Below are positions 7,842 through 16,229 of a DNA stretch of 64,000 bases, piece after piece. The first letter of the stretch is position 1. The number at the start of each line of letters is the position of its first letter. Position numbers and translations under genes: made by a program. The notes under the pieces were generated by a model, which saw nothing but the letters and a program-made list of their open reading frames with translations, did no database searches and had not been told where the DNA came from. The stretch is from assembly GCF_036345255.1 (NCBI RefSeq), contig NZ_CP107783.1, positions 5,812,001-5,876,000 on the forward strand. Reading direction: 5' to 3'. Origin of the DNA: Streptomyces sp. NBC_00569. GTDB lineage: Bacteria; Actinomycetota; Actinomycetes; Streptomycetales; Streptomycetaceae.

Positions 7842-8713
7842 GCAGGGTCAGTCTCGAAGGACAGGTAGCGGTCGTCACGGGTGCCGCGCGCGGCGTGGGG
7901 GAGCTGCTCGCGCGCAAGCTGGCGGCACGGGGCGCAAAGATCGCGCTGGTCGGTCTGGAGCCGGACGAGCTGAAGGCGGTGTCGGAACGCCTCGACACGG
8001 ACAGCGACTTCTGGCACGCCGACGTCACCGACCATGTGGCGATGGCGCAGGTCGCCGCGGAGGTCAAGCAGCGCTTCGGCAAGGTCGACATCGTCGTCGC
8101 GAACGCGGGTGTCGCCAATGGCGGCCCGTTCCTCGACTCCGACCCGGTCGCCTGGCGCCGCGTCATCGAGGTCAACCTGATCGGATCGGCGGTCACGGCG
8201 CGGGCGTTCCTGCCGGTGCTCATGGAGAGCCGCGGGTATCTGCTCCAGATCGCGTCGCTCGCCGCGATCACGCCGGCGCCCATGATGACCGCGTACTGCG
8301 CGTCGAAGTCGGGCGTCGAGGCGTACGCGCACAGCCTGCGCGCCGAGGTCGGCTACAAGGGCGTACGGGTCGGCGTCGGGTACCTGTCGTGGACCGACAC
8401 CGACATGGTGCGGGGCGCCGACCAGGACGACGTGATGCGCGAGCTGAGGCAGCGGCTGCCGTGGCCGTCGAACAAGACGTATCCGCTGGGACCGGCCGTG
8501 GACCGGATCGTCGCGGGCATCGAGCGGCGCTCCAGCCATGTGTACGCGCAGTGGTGGCTGCGGGGCATGCAGGGCATCCGCGGTTACCTGCCCGGGGTCA
8601 TCGGGGCGGTCGGGCAGCGCGAGATGCGGCGGTTCGAGCCGCGCCTGGGCAGTGTCTCGACGGGGCTGGTCGGGGCGGGCGGTGCCGCCGACGAGTCGGT
8701 GAGGGGCGGCTGA
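7838..8713 (+). CDS. Short-chain dehydrogenase/reductase
   Basis: This 291-residue SDR again overlaps its upstream gene by ATGA. The cofactor motif is TGAARGVG (near residue 15), the structural motif is NAGV, and the catalytic residues are a Ser in LLQIASLAA with YCASK as the YxxxK pair. The C-terminal 60 residues (WWLRGMQGIRGYLPG...) are an extension seen in SadH-like members. It could oxidise a secondary alcohol to the ketone used by the monooxygenase, making the operon an alcohol-ketone-ester-acid route. This is inference by operon logic; the family also acts in lipid metabolism. Confidence 0.88.
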   Translation: MSRVSLEGQVAVVTGAARGVGELLARKLAARGAKIALVGLEPDELKAVSERLDTDSDFWHADVTDHVAMAQVAAEVKQRFGKVDIVVANAGVANGGPFLDSDPVAWRRVIEVNLIGSAVTARAFLPVLMESRGYLLQIASLAAITPAPMMTAYCASKSGVEAYAHSLRAEVGYKGVRVGVGYLSWTDTDMVRGADQDDVMRELRQRLPWPSNKTYPLGPAVDRIVAGIERRSSHVYAQWWLRGMQGIRGYLPGVIGAVGQREMRRFEPRLGSVSTGLVGAGGAADESVRGG

Positions 8714-8847
8714 CGGTCCCTCAACTCTCTGACCTGCGGTTTTGGTGGTCGAGCACGGTCCGTCACTGATCGAAATGCGCGCTATCTCCCAGCGTGTAAC
8801 TCTGGTCGAGGCCCGACCCCCTCACCCAAAAACGGGAGTGAAATCGC

Positions 8848-9060
8848 ATGGGCATGAAGGACCAGTTCCAGGACAAGGCTGAGCAGCTCGCCGACCAGGC
8901 CAAGAAGCGGTCCGGTCAAGGCCGGGACCGCCGGGACGAGGCGAGTGAGCGCTCTACGCAGACTCAGGACACCATGCGTGAGCGTGGCTCGCAGTCCGAG
9001 GACTCCGAGCGTCGGCGGCAGGAAGCGCAGGACAGGCTCGACCAGGACTACGACGCCTGA
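8848..9060 (+). CDS. Small highly charged protein (CsbD-like)
   Basis: This 70-residue hydrophilic protein opens MGMKDQFQDKAEQLADQAKK and continues almost entirely in Arg, Gln, Glu, Asp and Ser. It has no hydrophobic core and no cysteines, so it is probably an extended helix or disordered. The opening resembles small stress-associated CsbD-type proteins, but the resemblance is short. A GGGAG ribosome-binding site lies about 8 bases upstream and a strong terminator follows, so it is a monocistronic gene. Its function is not known. Confidence 0.75.
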   Translation: MGMKDQFQDKAEQLADQAKKRSGQGRDRRDEASERSTQTQDTMRERGSQSEDSERRRQEAQDRLDQDYDA

Positions 9061-9088
9061 CGCGTGACGCTTCGCTGAGCCAGTCGTA

Positions 9089-9125
9089 CGAGGGCCACCC
9101 GGGACGCCGGGTGGCCCTCGTTCTT
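9089..9125 (+). terminator. Intrinsic terminator after the small charged protein
   Basis: A perfect 14-bp GC stem (CGAGGGCCACCCGG / CCGGGTGGCCCTCG) with a GACG loop is followed by TTCTTT. Confidence 0.9.
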
Positions 9126-9170
9126 TCATGTGCGGATCAGCGTGGCGGCGAGTTTGCCTGCCTGCGTGGT

Positions 9171-9276
9171 GGGCTTGTGCGGGTCGGTGGTGCGGGTTTG
9201 TGCCGGGTCGGCGTGGGGGCTTGTGCGGGTCGGTGGTGCGGGTTTGTGCCGGGTCGGCGTGGGGGCTTGTGCGGGT
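9171..9276. repeat. 46-nt tandem repeat, 2.3 copies
   Basis: A 46-base unit starting gggcttgtgcgggtcggtgg occurs at 9171 and 9217 without mismatch, then as a 14-base partial copy at 9263. It lies between a terminator and the 3' end of the protease gene, outside any gene. Confidence 0.85.
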
Positions 9277-9303
9277 GGAGTGTTGTGAGCGGGCCTGTCC
9301 GGG

Positions 9304-12300
9304 TCAGCGCGGCGGGAGCTCGGGGCGGGCGTGGTTCGGGGTGTTCGTATAGTCCGGGGGAGTCTTGGCCGGGGAGGCCACCAGGAGGTCCAGGGCCAGA
9401 TAGACCGCGTCGTCGAGCTGGGCGTGGCGGCCCTCCGCCCAGTCCAGGGGGGTGCGCAGGGCCTCGATGTCCGGTTCGACGCCCTTGTTCTCGACCGACC
9501 AGCCGTACTCGGGGAACCAGGCCGCGTTCATCGGGACCGTGATGACCGTCCCGTCGCCGAGTGTGTGGCGGCCCGTCATGCCGACGACGCCGCCCCAGGT
9601 GCGCTGGCCCACGACCGGGCCGAGCCCGAGGAGCTTGAACGCCGCGGTGATCATGTCGCCGTCGGACGAGGTCGCCTCGTCGGCCAGGGCGACGACCGGA
9701 CCGCGCGGGGCGTTCGACGCGTACGAGACGGGCTGGGCGTTGCGCGTCAGGTCCCAGCCGAGGATCTTGCGGGTGAGCTTCTCGACGACCAGCTCGCTGA
9801 TGTGGCCGCCCGCGTTGCCGCGTACGTCGACGATCAGGGCGGGCCGGGAGACCTCCATGCGTACGTCGCGGTTGAACTGCGCCCAGCCGGAGCCGCCCAT
9901 GTCGGGGATGTGCAGATAGCCGCACTTGCCGCCGCTCAGCTCCCGTACGACCGCGCGGCGCTTGGCGACCCAGTCCTGGTAGCGCAGCGGGCGCTCGTCG
10001 ACGAGGGGAACGACCGCGACGCGGCGGGGGCCGCCCTCGCCCTCCGTCGGCCGGAACGTCAGCTCGACCGTCGTGCCGCCCGAGCCCGCGAGCAGCGGAT
10101 AGGGGCCGGCGACCGGGTCGACCGGGCGGCCGTCGACATGCGTGAGGACGGCGCCCTCGCGGATGCCGCTGCCGGCCAGCGGGGAGCGCGCCTTGGAGTC
10201 GGACGAGTCGCCGGGCAGGATGCGGACGAGCTGCCAGCCCTCGTCGCGGTGCACGAAGTTGGCGCCGAGGAGGCCCTGGGCGCGCTGGTAGTGGGGCGGG
10301 CCCTCGTTGCGGCGGGCGGCGGAGACGTAGGCGTGCGAGGTGCACAGTTCGCCCAGCACCTCGCGCAGCAGGTCGGCGAACTCGTCCGGGGACGCGACCC
10401 GTTCGACGAGCGGCCGGTACTGGGCGAGGACCGCGTCCCAGTCGATGTGGCACATCTTCGGGTCCCAGTAGTAGGCGCGGATGATCCGGCCGGCCTCCTC
10501 GTACGCCTGGCGCCACTCGGCGGCCGGGTCGACCTCGTGCAGGATGCGGCGCAGGTCGATCCAGACCGTGGTGTCGCTGTCGCCGGTCTCGGTGGAGGGG
10601 ACGGCACGCAGCTCGCCCTCGTCGACGACGACGAGGCGGGTGCCGTCGCCGCTGACCGCGAACCAGTCGAGGTGGGTGACGAGTTCGGTCTTCTTGCCCT
10701 TGCTGAGGTTGAAGTACTCCAGGGTGGGGCGGCCCGAGGTGTCGGCCGGGTTGACGAACGTCTCGCCGAGCGCGCCGGAGATCGGCCAGCGCAGCCACAC
10801 GAGGCCGCCGCCCGCGACCGGGTACAGCGCCGAGTATTTGGAGGCGGAGACGGGGAACGGCACGACACGGTTCGCCAGGCCCTCGATCTCCACGCTCGGC
10901 GCCCCGTCGGCCCCCGAGTCGTCGGTCGGGTCGAGCCCGCCGGCGGCCGTGCGCCCGTGGGGTGACAGGGCGAACGGGGAGGGCGTCGCCGACGACAGCG
11001 GCACCAGATACGGGCGGCAGCCGAGTGGGAAGGACAGGTCGCCGGTGTGCACGTCGTACACCGGGTCGAAGCCGCGCCAGGAGAGGAAGGCGAGATAGCG
11101 GCCGTCGCGCGTGAAGACCGGATTCTCGTCCTCGAAGCGGCCATTGGTGACGTCGATGATCGTCCGGTCCTTGATCCGGGCCATCTTGATCTGCCGCAGG
11201 GAGCGCCCGATACCCGGGTGGGACCAGGTGAGCCAGGCGCCGTCCGGCGAGAACGCCAGGTCGCGCACGGGTCCGTTGATCGACCGGATCAGTTCGGTGA
11301 CCTCGCTGCCGGTCCGTTCTGCTTCCCCTTCCGCCCCTTCCTCCTCCTCGTCCTCCTCGATCGTGTCGATGAGGAGGAGACGGCCGTCGTCCGACGCGAT
11401 GGCGAGGCGTTCGCCGTCCGGGTCGCTGACCATTTCGAGGACCCGCCCGAGCTCCCCGGACGCGAGGCGGCGCGGCTCGCGCTCACCGCTCGCGCGCGGC
11501 AGGTACGAGATCTCGACCGCGTCCTCGCCCTCCGCGTCGGTGACGTACGCGACCTGCCCGCCGGAGCCGAGCATCTCGGGCTGCCTGACCCGTACACCCG
11601 GGGTGTCGGCGATGGTCCGGGCGGGGCCGTCGCGGTGGGTGAGCCAGTACAGGCTGCCGCGTACGACGACGGCGCTGGCCCGGCCCGTCTCGTCGACGGA
11701 GAGCCCGTCGACGTGGTGGGCGGCCGGCACCTGGTAGGGGCGGCGCCCGACGCGCGGGCCACCGAGGCACACGTCCAGCTTGCGCGGCACGGAGCCGGCG
11801 GAGAGGTCGTCGATGATCCAGAGGTCGCCGGCGCACTGGTAGACGATCCGGGTCCCGTCGCTGGAGGCGTTGCGGGCGTAGAACGCGTCATGGTCGGAGT
11901 GGCGGCGCAGGTCGGAGCCGTCGGGCAGACAGGAGTACACATTGCCGATGCCCTGGTGGTCGGAGAGGAACGCGATGCGTCCCGCCACGAACATCGGTGC
12001 CTCCAGATGCCCGTCCAGGTCGGCGACGAGCTGCTCGCCGTGCAGCCACAGGCGGCCCTGGGCGCCGCCCCGGTACCGCTTCCAGGAGGCCGGCTCGTGC
12101 GGGGCGGTGCCGGTCAGGAGCAGGGTCTTGCGCTCGCCGTCGAAGTCGGCGACCGCGATGTCGGAGACCGGGCCCCAGGGCAGCCTGCCGCCGGGGGAGC
12201 CGTCGACGGGGACGTCGTAGGCCCAGGTGAAGTACGAGAAGGGCTGGCCGTGCGAGGCCACGGCGAGGATGTCGGCCCGCCCGTCCTTGTCGGGCGGTGT

Positions 12301-12588
12301 CCAGCCGCGGACCTGGGTGTCCGTACTGCCCCAGTAGGTGAGCCGCCGGGCGGGGCCGCCGTCCACGGGCGCGAGATGGATCTCGGGGTCCAGGCTGCGC
12401 CAGGTCGTGTACGCGATGTGGCGGCCGTCGGGCGAGAACCGTGGGCTGCTCACCTTGGTCCGGTCGACCGTGACCCGCCAGGCCCGGCCCGGCCGGTCGA
12501 GCGGGGCGACCCAGAGGTCGTCCTCGGTCTCGAAGCAGAGCCGGTCCTCGTGCAGATGGGGAAACCGCAGGTACGCGTTGTCGCTCAC
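9304..12588 (-). CDS. Tricorn-type protease (S41 family)
   Basis: This 1094-residue protein starts at GTG 12588. The N-terminal two thirds are beta-propeller repeats (for example VSSPRFSPDGRHIAYTTW and VRDLAFSPDGAWLTW), which in Tricorn gate and channel peptides. A PDZ-like stretch follows, then the S41 protease domain with the nucleophile in DEATSSDGDMITAAFK and the downstream GQRTWGG block. The length and order match Tricorn core protease homologues, which degrade peptides released by the proteasome or other proteases in the cytosol. No signal peptide is present. An acidic EEDEEEEGAEGE loop lies near residue 415. It is divergent from the TetR gene. Confidence 0.9.
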   Translation of the reverse strand: MSDNAYLRFPHLHEDRLCFETEDDLWVAPLDRPGRAWRVTVDRTKVSSPRFSPDGRHIAYTTWRSLDPEIHLAPVDGGPARRLTYWGSTDTQVRGWTPPDKDGRADILAVASHGQPFSYFTWAYDVPVDGSPGGRLPWGPVSDIAVADFDGERKTLLLTGTAPHEPASWKRYRGGAQGRLWLHGEQLVADLDGHLEAPMFVAGRIAFLSDHQGIGNVYSCLPDGSDLRRHSDHDAFYARNASSDGTRIVYQCAGDLWIIDDLSAGSVPRKLDVCLGGPRVGRRPYQVPAAHHVDGLSVDETGRASAVVVRGSLYWLTHRDGPARTIADTPGVRVRQPEMLGSGGQVAYVTDAEGEDAVEISYLPRASGEREPRRLASGELGRVLEMVSDPDGERLAIASDDGRLLLIDTIEEDEEEEGAEGEAERTGSEVTELIRSINGPVRDLAFSPDGAWLTWSHPGIGRSLRQIKMARIKDRTIIDVTNGRFEDENPVFTRDGRYLAFLSWRGFDPVYDVHTGDLSFPLGCRPYLVPLSSATPSPFALSPHGRTAAGGLDPTDDSGADGAPSVEIEGLANRVVPFPVSASKYSALYPVAGGGLVWLRWPISGALGETFVNPADTSGRPTLEYFNLSKGKKTELVTHLDWFAVSGDGTRLVVVDEGELRAVPSTETGDSDTTVWIDLRRILHEVDPAAEWRQAYEEAGRIIRAYYWDPKMCHIDWDAVLAQYRPLVERVASPDEFADLLREVLGELCTSHAYVSAARRNEGPPHYQRAQGLLGANFVHRDEGWQLVRILPGDSSDSKARSPLAGSGIREGAVLTHVDGRPVDPVAGPYPLLAGSGGTTVELTFRPTEGEGGPRRVAVVPLVDERPLRYQDWVAKRRAVVRELSGGKCGYLHIPDMGGSGWAQFNRDVRMEVSRPALIVDVRGNAGGHISELVVEKLTRKILGWDLTRNAQPVSYASNAPRGPVVALADEATSSDGDMITAAFKLLGLGPVVGQRTWGGVVGMTGRHTLGDGTVITVPMNAAWFPEYGWSVENKGVEPDIEALRTPLDWAEGRHAQLDDAVYLALDLLVASPAKTPPDYTNTPNHARPELPPR

Positions 12589-12671
12589 CTACACATGCTT
12601 TTCCGCTCCACGGGCCCCGGCAACTTGTGGGTCGCTCCGTTCCCGCCCTCGGCTTGTGGCGCAGGACACGT

Positions 12672-12686
12672 ACGAAACGGTTTCGT
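12672..12686. promoter_or_regulatory. Upstream TetR operator copy
   Basis: ACGAAAC-G-GTTTCGT is a perfect 7-bp inverted repeat. It shares the core of the site at 12715-12735; the two centres are 46 bases apart. It lies between the Tricorn and TetR genes and could affect both. Confidence 0.75.
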
Positions 12687-12714
12687 TTCGTTAAGTGCGG
12701 TCGTACAGTACTTA

Positions 12715-12735
12715 TGTACGAAACGGTTTCGTACA
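12715..12735. promoter_or_regulatory. TetR operator, 21-bp perfect palindrome
   Basis: Ten-base arms TGTACGAAAC and GTTTCGTACA surround a single base, 29 bases before the TetR ATG. It overlaps a possible -10 element (TACTTAT just upstream). It is the expected size of a TetR-family site and most likely mediates autorepression and control of the exporter. Confidence 0.85.
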
Positions 12736-12764
12736 CACCGTCCGGACCGGAACAGGGGTGCCCC

Positions 12765-13355
12765 ATGGCTGAAGCCGCGACGACGCGCCGCAGCCGGATC
12801 ACGCCCGAGCGCGAGGCCGAGCTGTACGGCGCCGTGCTCGAACTGCTCCGCGAGGTCGGTTACGACGCCCTGACCATGGACGCCGTGGCCGCCCGCACCC
12901 GGTCGAGCAAGGCCACGCTCTACCGCCAGTGGGGCAGCAAGGCCGAGCTGGTCGTGAAAGCGCTGCGGCACCAGAAGCCGTCGCGGCTGAGCGAGATCGA
13001 CACCGGGTCGCTGCGGGGCGACTTCCACGAACTGGTCCTCCGTGAGGACGACTGCGAGATGGCCCGGGGATCCGCGCTGATGCGGGGCCTGGCCATGGCG
13101 GTCCACGAGAACCCGGATCTCCTGCGAGCCTTCCGCGAGCTGCTGATCGAGCCCGAGATGGAGGAGCTCCGGCATGTGCTGGGGCGCGCCGTCGACCGGG
13201 GCGAGATCCGTGCGGACAACCCGGCACTCGACTACGTCCTCCATATGATCGTCGGCGCCTTCACGGCGCGGACCCTCATCGACGAACAGCCGCCCACCCA
13301 GGCCTTCGTCACCTCTTACATCGACGCCGTGGTCCTCCCCGCTCTCGGCGCCTGA
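12765..13355 (+). CDS. TetR-family regulator of the MMPL exporter
   Basis: This 196-residue regulator has its helix-turn-helix at about residues 28-60 (GYDALTMDAVAARTRSSKATLYRQWGSKAEL), followed by a helical ligand domain. I chose ATG 12765 because homology starts just after it and because an earlier in-frame ATG (12627) would place both operators inside the coding region. Two palindromes upstream imply autoregulation. It is followed after 105 bases by an MMPL transporter on the same strand, the usual drug- or lipid-responsive repressor/exporter pairing. Confidence 0.9.
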   Translation: MAEAATTRRSRITPEREAELYGAVLELLREVGYDALTMDAVAARTRSSKATLYRQWGSKAELVVKALRHQKPSRLSEIDTGSLRGDFHELVLREDDCEMARGSALMRGLAMAVHENPDLLRAFRELLIEPEMEELRHVLGRAVDRGEIRADNPALDYVLHMIVGAFTARTLIDEQPPTQAFVTSYIDAVVLPALGA

Positions 13356-13460
13356 CCCCTCTCCACTCAAGACCCGTCCCACCCGAGCACCTGACGCGAC
13401 CGCTCACGTCGTCGGGCCGATCACCCCTGCCCCCATACGACTGACCGGGAGTACGCCCTC

Positions 13461-15671
13461 GTGGCCACGTTCCTCTACAAACTCGGCAAGCTCGCCTTCC
13501 GCAGACGACACTTCGTCGCCCTGATCTGGGTGGCGCTGCTCACCCTCGCGGGGGTGGGCGCCGCCTCCGCGCCGACGGCGGCCTCCAGTTCCTTCTCCAT
13601 CCCGGGCACGGAGGCCCAGAAGGCCTTCGACCTGCTCGACCAGCGCTTCCCGGGCTCCAGCGCCGACGGTGCCACCGCACGCGTCGTCTTCCAGGCGCCC
13701 GACGGCGAGAAGATCACGTCCGCGGCCAACAAGGCCGAGGTCACCAGGACCGTCGCGGAGCTCAAGGACGGTTCGAAGGAGGTCGCAGCGGCGGCCGACC
13801 CGTTCGTCGCGAAGACCGTCAGCAAGGACGGCACGATCGCGTACTCCTCGGTCTCCTACAAGGTCTCCTCGATGGAGCTGACGGACGCCGACCGGGACGC
13901 GCTCCAGAAAACCGTGGACGAGGCGCGCGACTCCGGGCTGACCGTCGAGGTCGGCGGTGACGCGCTCCAGGCCATGCCGGAGACCGGGGCCACCGAGATC
14001 ATCGGTGTGGCGATCGCCGCCGTCGTCCTCGTGATCACCTTCGGCTCGCTCGTCGCGGCCGGGCTTCCGCTGCTCACCGCCCTGATCGGCGTCGGCATCG
14101 GCGTCTCGTCGATCACCGCGCTGGCCAACGCGCTCGACCTGGGCACCACCACCTCGACGCTGGCCATGATGATCGGCCTCGCGGTCGGCATCGACTACGC
14201 GCTGTTCATCGTCTCCCGCTTCCGCGCCGAGCTGGCCGAGGGCCGCGACCGCGAGGAGGCGGCCGGACGGGCCGTCGGCACCGCGGGGTCCGCCGTGGTC
14301 TTCGCCGGTCTGACCGTCGTCATCGCACTCGTCGGGCTCGCCGTCGTCAACATCCCGATGCTGACGAAGATGGGCATCGCGGCCGCGGGCACGGTCGCCA
14401 TCGCCGTCCTCATCGCGCTCACCCTCATCCCGGCGCTGCTCGGCTACGCCGGCAAGCGGGTCCACGGCCGCAAGGCCCGTAAGGTCCTGGCCGCCGAGAA
14501 CAAGCCCGAGCCGAAGACGAACATGGGCACGCGCTGGGCGCGCTTCGTGCTGCGCCGGCCGGTGGCCGTGCTGCTCACCGCGGTGGTCGGGCTCGGCGTG
14601 ATGGCCGTGCCGGTGTCCTCGCTGGAGCTGGGCCTGCCCGACGACGGGGTCCAGCCCACGGACACCACGCAGCGCAAGGCGTACGACCTGCTCTCCGAGG
14701 GCTTCGGGCCCGGCTTCAACGGTCCGCTGGTGGCGGTCGTCGACGTGAAGCACTCGCAGGACCCGAAGGACGCGGTCGCCCGCGTCTCCAAGGACATCGC
14801 GGCGACCGACGGAGTCAAGACGGTCACCCCGCCCGCGTTCAACCAGGCCGGTGACACGGCGACGATCACCGTCGTGCCGTCGTCCAAGCCCAGCTCCACG
14901 CAGACCGAGGACGTCGTCCACACGATCCGCGACAAGGGTGCGGACATCAAGGCGGACACCCGCGCCGAGGTCCTCGTCACCGGCACCACCGCCATGAACA
15001 TCGACGTGTCGCAGAAGCTGAACGACGCGCTCGTGCCGTACCTGGCGCTCGTCGTCGGCCTGGCGTTCCTGCTCCTGATGGTGGTCTTCCGGTCGGTCCT
15101 GGTCCCGCTGAAGGCGGCGCTCGGGTTCCTGCTCTCGGTGGTCGCCGCGCTCGGCGCCGTCGTCGCGGTCTACCAGTGGGGCTGGCTCGGCTCGCTGTTC
15201 GGCGTGGAGCAGACCGGGCCGATCATGTCGATGATGCCGATCTTCATGGTGGGCGTGGTCTTCGGTCTCGCGATGGACTACGAGGTCTTCCTCGTGACCC
15301 GCATGCGGGAGGCGTACGTCCATGGGGAGCGGCCCGCGCAGGCCATCGTCACCGGGTTCCGGCACGGGGCCCGGGTGGTCACGGCGGCGGCCGTCATCAT
15401 GATCGCCGTGTTCGCGGGCTTCATCGGCTCCAGTGAGCAGATGGTCAAGATGATCGGCTTCGGCCTCGCGATCGCGGTCTTCTTCGACGCGTTCCTGGTG
15501 CGCATGACGATCGTGCCGGCCGTGCTCGCGCTGCTCGGCAAGCGGGCGTGGTGGCTGCCGAAGTGGCTCGACCGGATCCTGCCGAACGTGGACGTCGAGG
15601 GCGAGGGCCTGAAGACGGCCTCCGGCGGCGACGACCCCGCGCAGGAGGACAGGGAACTGGCCCGCGTGTGA
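13461..15671 (+). CDS. MMPL-family (RND superfamily) exporter
   Basis: This 736-residue transporter starts at GTG 13461. It has the RND plan: one N-terminal membrane helix, a large extracytoplasmic loop, a five-helix bundle, then the same again. The conserved GLAVGIDYALFIVSRFR of the first bundle (around residue 240) and its counterpart VVFGLAMDYEVFLVTRMRE of the second contain the Asp-Tyr pairs of the proton relay. Family members export lipids, siderophores or toxic compounds. The adjacent TetR regulator with palindromic sites suggests induction by a ligand. The substrate is unknown. Confidence 0.92.
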   Translation: MATFLYKLGKLAFRRRHFVALIWVALLTLAGVGAASAPTAASSSFSIPGTEAQKAFDLLDQRFPGSSADGATARVVFQAPDGEKITSAANKAEVTRTVAELKDGSKEVAAAADPFVAKTVSKDGTIAYSSVSYKVSSMELTDADRDALQKTVDEARDSGLTVEVGGDALQAMPETGATEIIGVAIAAVVLVITFGSLVAAGLPLLTALIGVGIGVSSITALANALDLGTTTSTLAMMIGLAVGIDYALFIVSRFRAELAEGRDREEAAGRAVGTAGSAVVFAGLTVVIALVGLAVVNIPMLTKMGIAAAGTVAIAVLIALTLIPALLGYAGKRVHGRKARKVLAAENKPEPKTNMGTRWARFVLRRPVAVLLTAVVGLGVMAVPVSSLELGLPDDGVQPTDTTQRKAYDLLSEGFGPGFNGPLVAVVDVKHSQDPKDAVARVSKDIAATDGVKTVTPPAFNQAGDTATITVVPSSKPSSTQTEDVVHTIRDKGADIKADTRAEVLVTGTTAMNIDVSQKLNDALVPYLALVVGLAFLLLMVVFRSVLVPLKAALGFLLSVVAALGAVVAVYQWGWLGSLFGVEQTGPIMSMMPIFMVGVVFGLAMDYEVFLVTRMREAYVHGERPAQAIVTGFRHGARVVTAAAVIMIAVFAGFIGSSEQMVKMIGFGLAIAVFFDAFLVRMTIVPAVLALLGKRAWWLPKWLDRILPNVDVEGEGLKTASGGDDPAQEDRELARV

Positions 15672-15707
15672 CCGGGGCCCGTCCCTGACCGGGAATGCGT
15701 AGGGCTC

Positions 15708-16037
15708 TCAGTGAGCCACCGGGGTGGCGGTCGTGTACGTCCGGCGAAGGAAGCGCACCAGCGCCTTCTTCTCGAACTGCACGACCGCCACCCCTTTCGG
15801 CGAGTGGAACTCCATGACGGCCTGGACGCGGCCGCAGGGCCAGATGTGGATGTCGCCCACGGTGGTCGGGGCGCGCAGCCCCTGTTCCAGGAGTTCGCGC
15901 GTGAAGTACCAGTCGCCCTCTTCGGGGACGGTGATGTGGACGCGTCCGTCGTAGCTCAGGACTGCGGGGACGGCCGGTGCCTCGTCGGGGGAGTCCGTGA
16001 CGATGCGCGCGCGTGCGTACTGCTCGACGTCAGACAT
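15708..16037 (-). CDS. ssgE: SsgA-like sporulation protein (probable SsgE)
   Basis: This 109-residue protein has the SALP-family pattern throughout: VPAVLSYDGRVHITV, WYFTRELLEQGLRAPTTVGDIHIWP, FHSPKGVAVVQFEKKALVRFLRRT. SsgA-like proteins occur only in sporulating actinomycetes and steer septum placement, wall remodelling or spore separation. It is shorter than SsgA or SsgB (about 135-145 residues). The SsgE label comes from gene neighbourhood, as I recall the S. coelicolor map: next to the cobalt/nickel importer and the tandem PBPs. The family assignment is firm; the paralogue name is less so. Its AT-rich upstream region carries CATAT-N5-ATATG at 16084-16098. Confidence 0.88.
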   Translation of the reverse strand: MSDVEQYARARIVTDSPDEAPAVPAVLSYDGRVHITVPEEGDWYFTRELLEQGLRAPTTVGDIHIWPCGRVQAVMEFHSPKGVAVVQFEKKALVRFLRRTYTTATPVAH

Positions 16038-16150
16038 CGGGAACTCCTCTTCGTCTATTTGTGTGTGCTGTCACCTAATGTCCCATATAAGTCATATGCG
16101 CGGCTATGTGCTCAGAGGTGTCTACGGGATTAGTTGTGCCTGCGGCGCTC

Positions 16151-16167
16151 TTGCAAGCGGTTCGCAA
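16151..16167 (+). promoter_or_regulatory. Nur box (nickel repressor site) upstream of the importer
   Basis: TTGCAA-gcggt-TCGCAA matches the Streptomyces Nur consensus tTGCaa-N5-ttGCAA at 11 of 12 arm positions. It overlaps the likely -35 region; a possible -10 (TATCAT) is at 16176-16181, about 50 bases upstream of the CbiM ATG. Nur is a Fur-family repressor that binds with nickel. The site predicts shut-off of the importer when nickel is abundant. Confidence 0.8.
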
Positions 16168-16229
16168 CAAGGCACTATCATCGGACGGTCACCAAGCCTG
16201 TCGCGTGCCCCGAAGCGGAGCCCTCACTC

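Noticed and set aside
13404..15365. 653-codon minus-strand frame opposite the MMPL gene
   Set aside because: Its translation is low-complexity Asp/Arg/His-rich and it is the mirror of the MMPL coding strand.
16134..16229. Upstream in-frame start for CbiM
   Set aside because: The metal-binding start MHVPDG must be at the N-terminus, and the earlier codon would place the Nur box inside the gene.
16038..16229. Cobalamin riboswitch ahead of the CbiM operon
   Set aside because: No B12-box-like sequence is seen; the Nur-like site explains regulation better.
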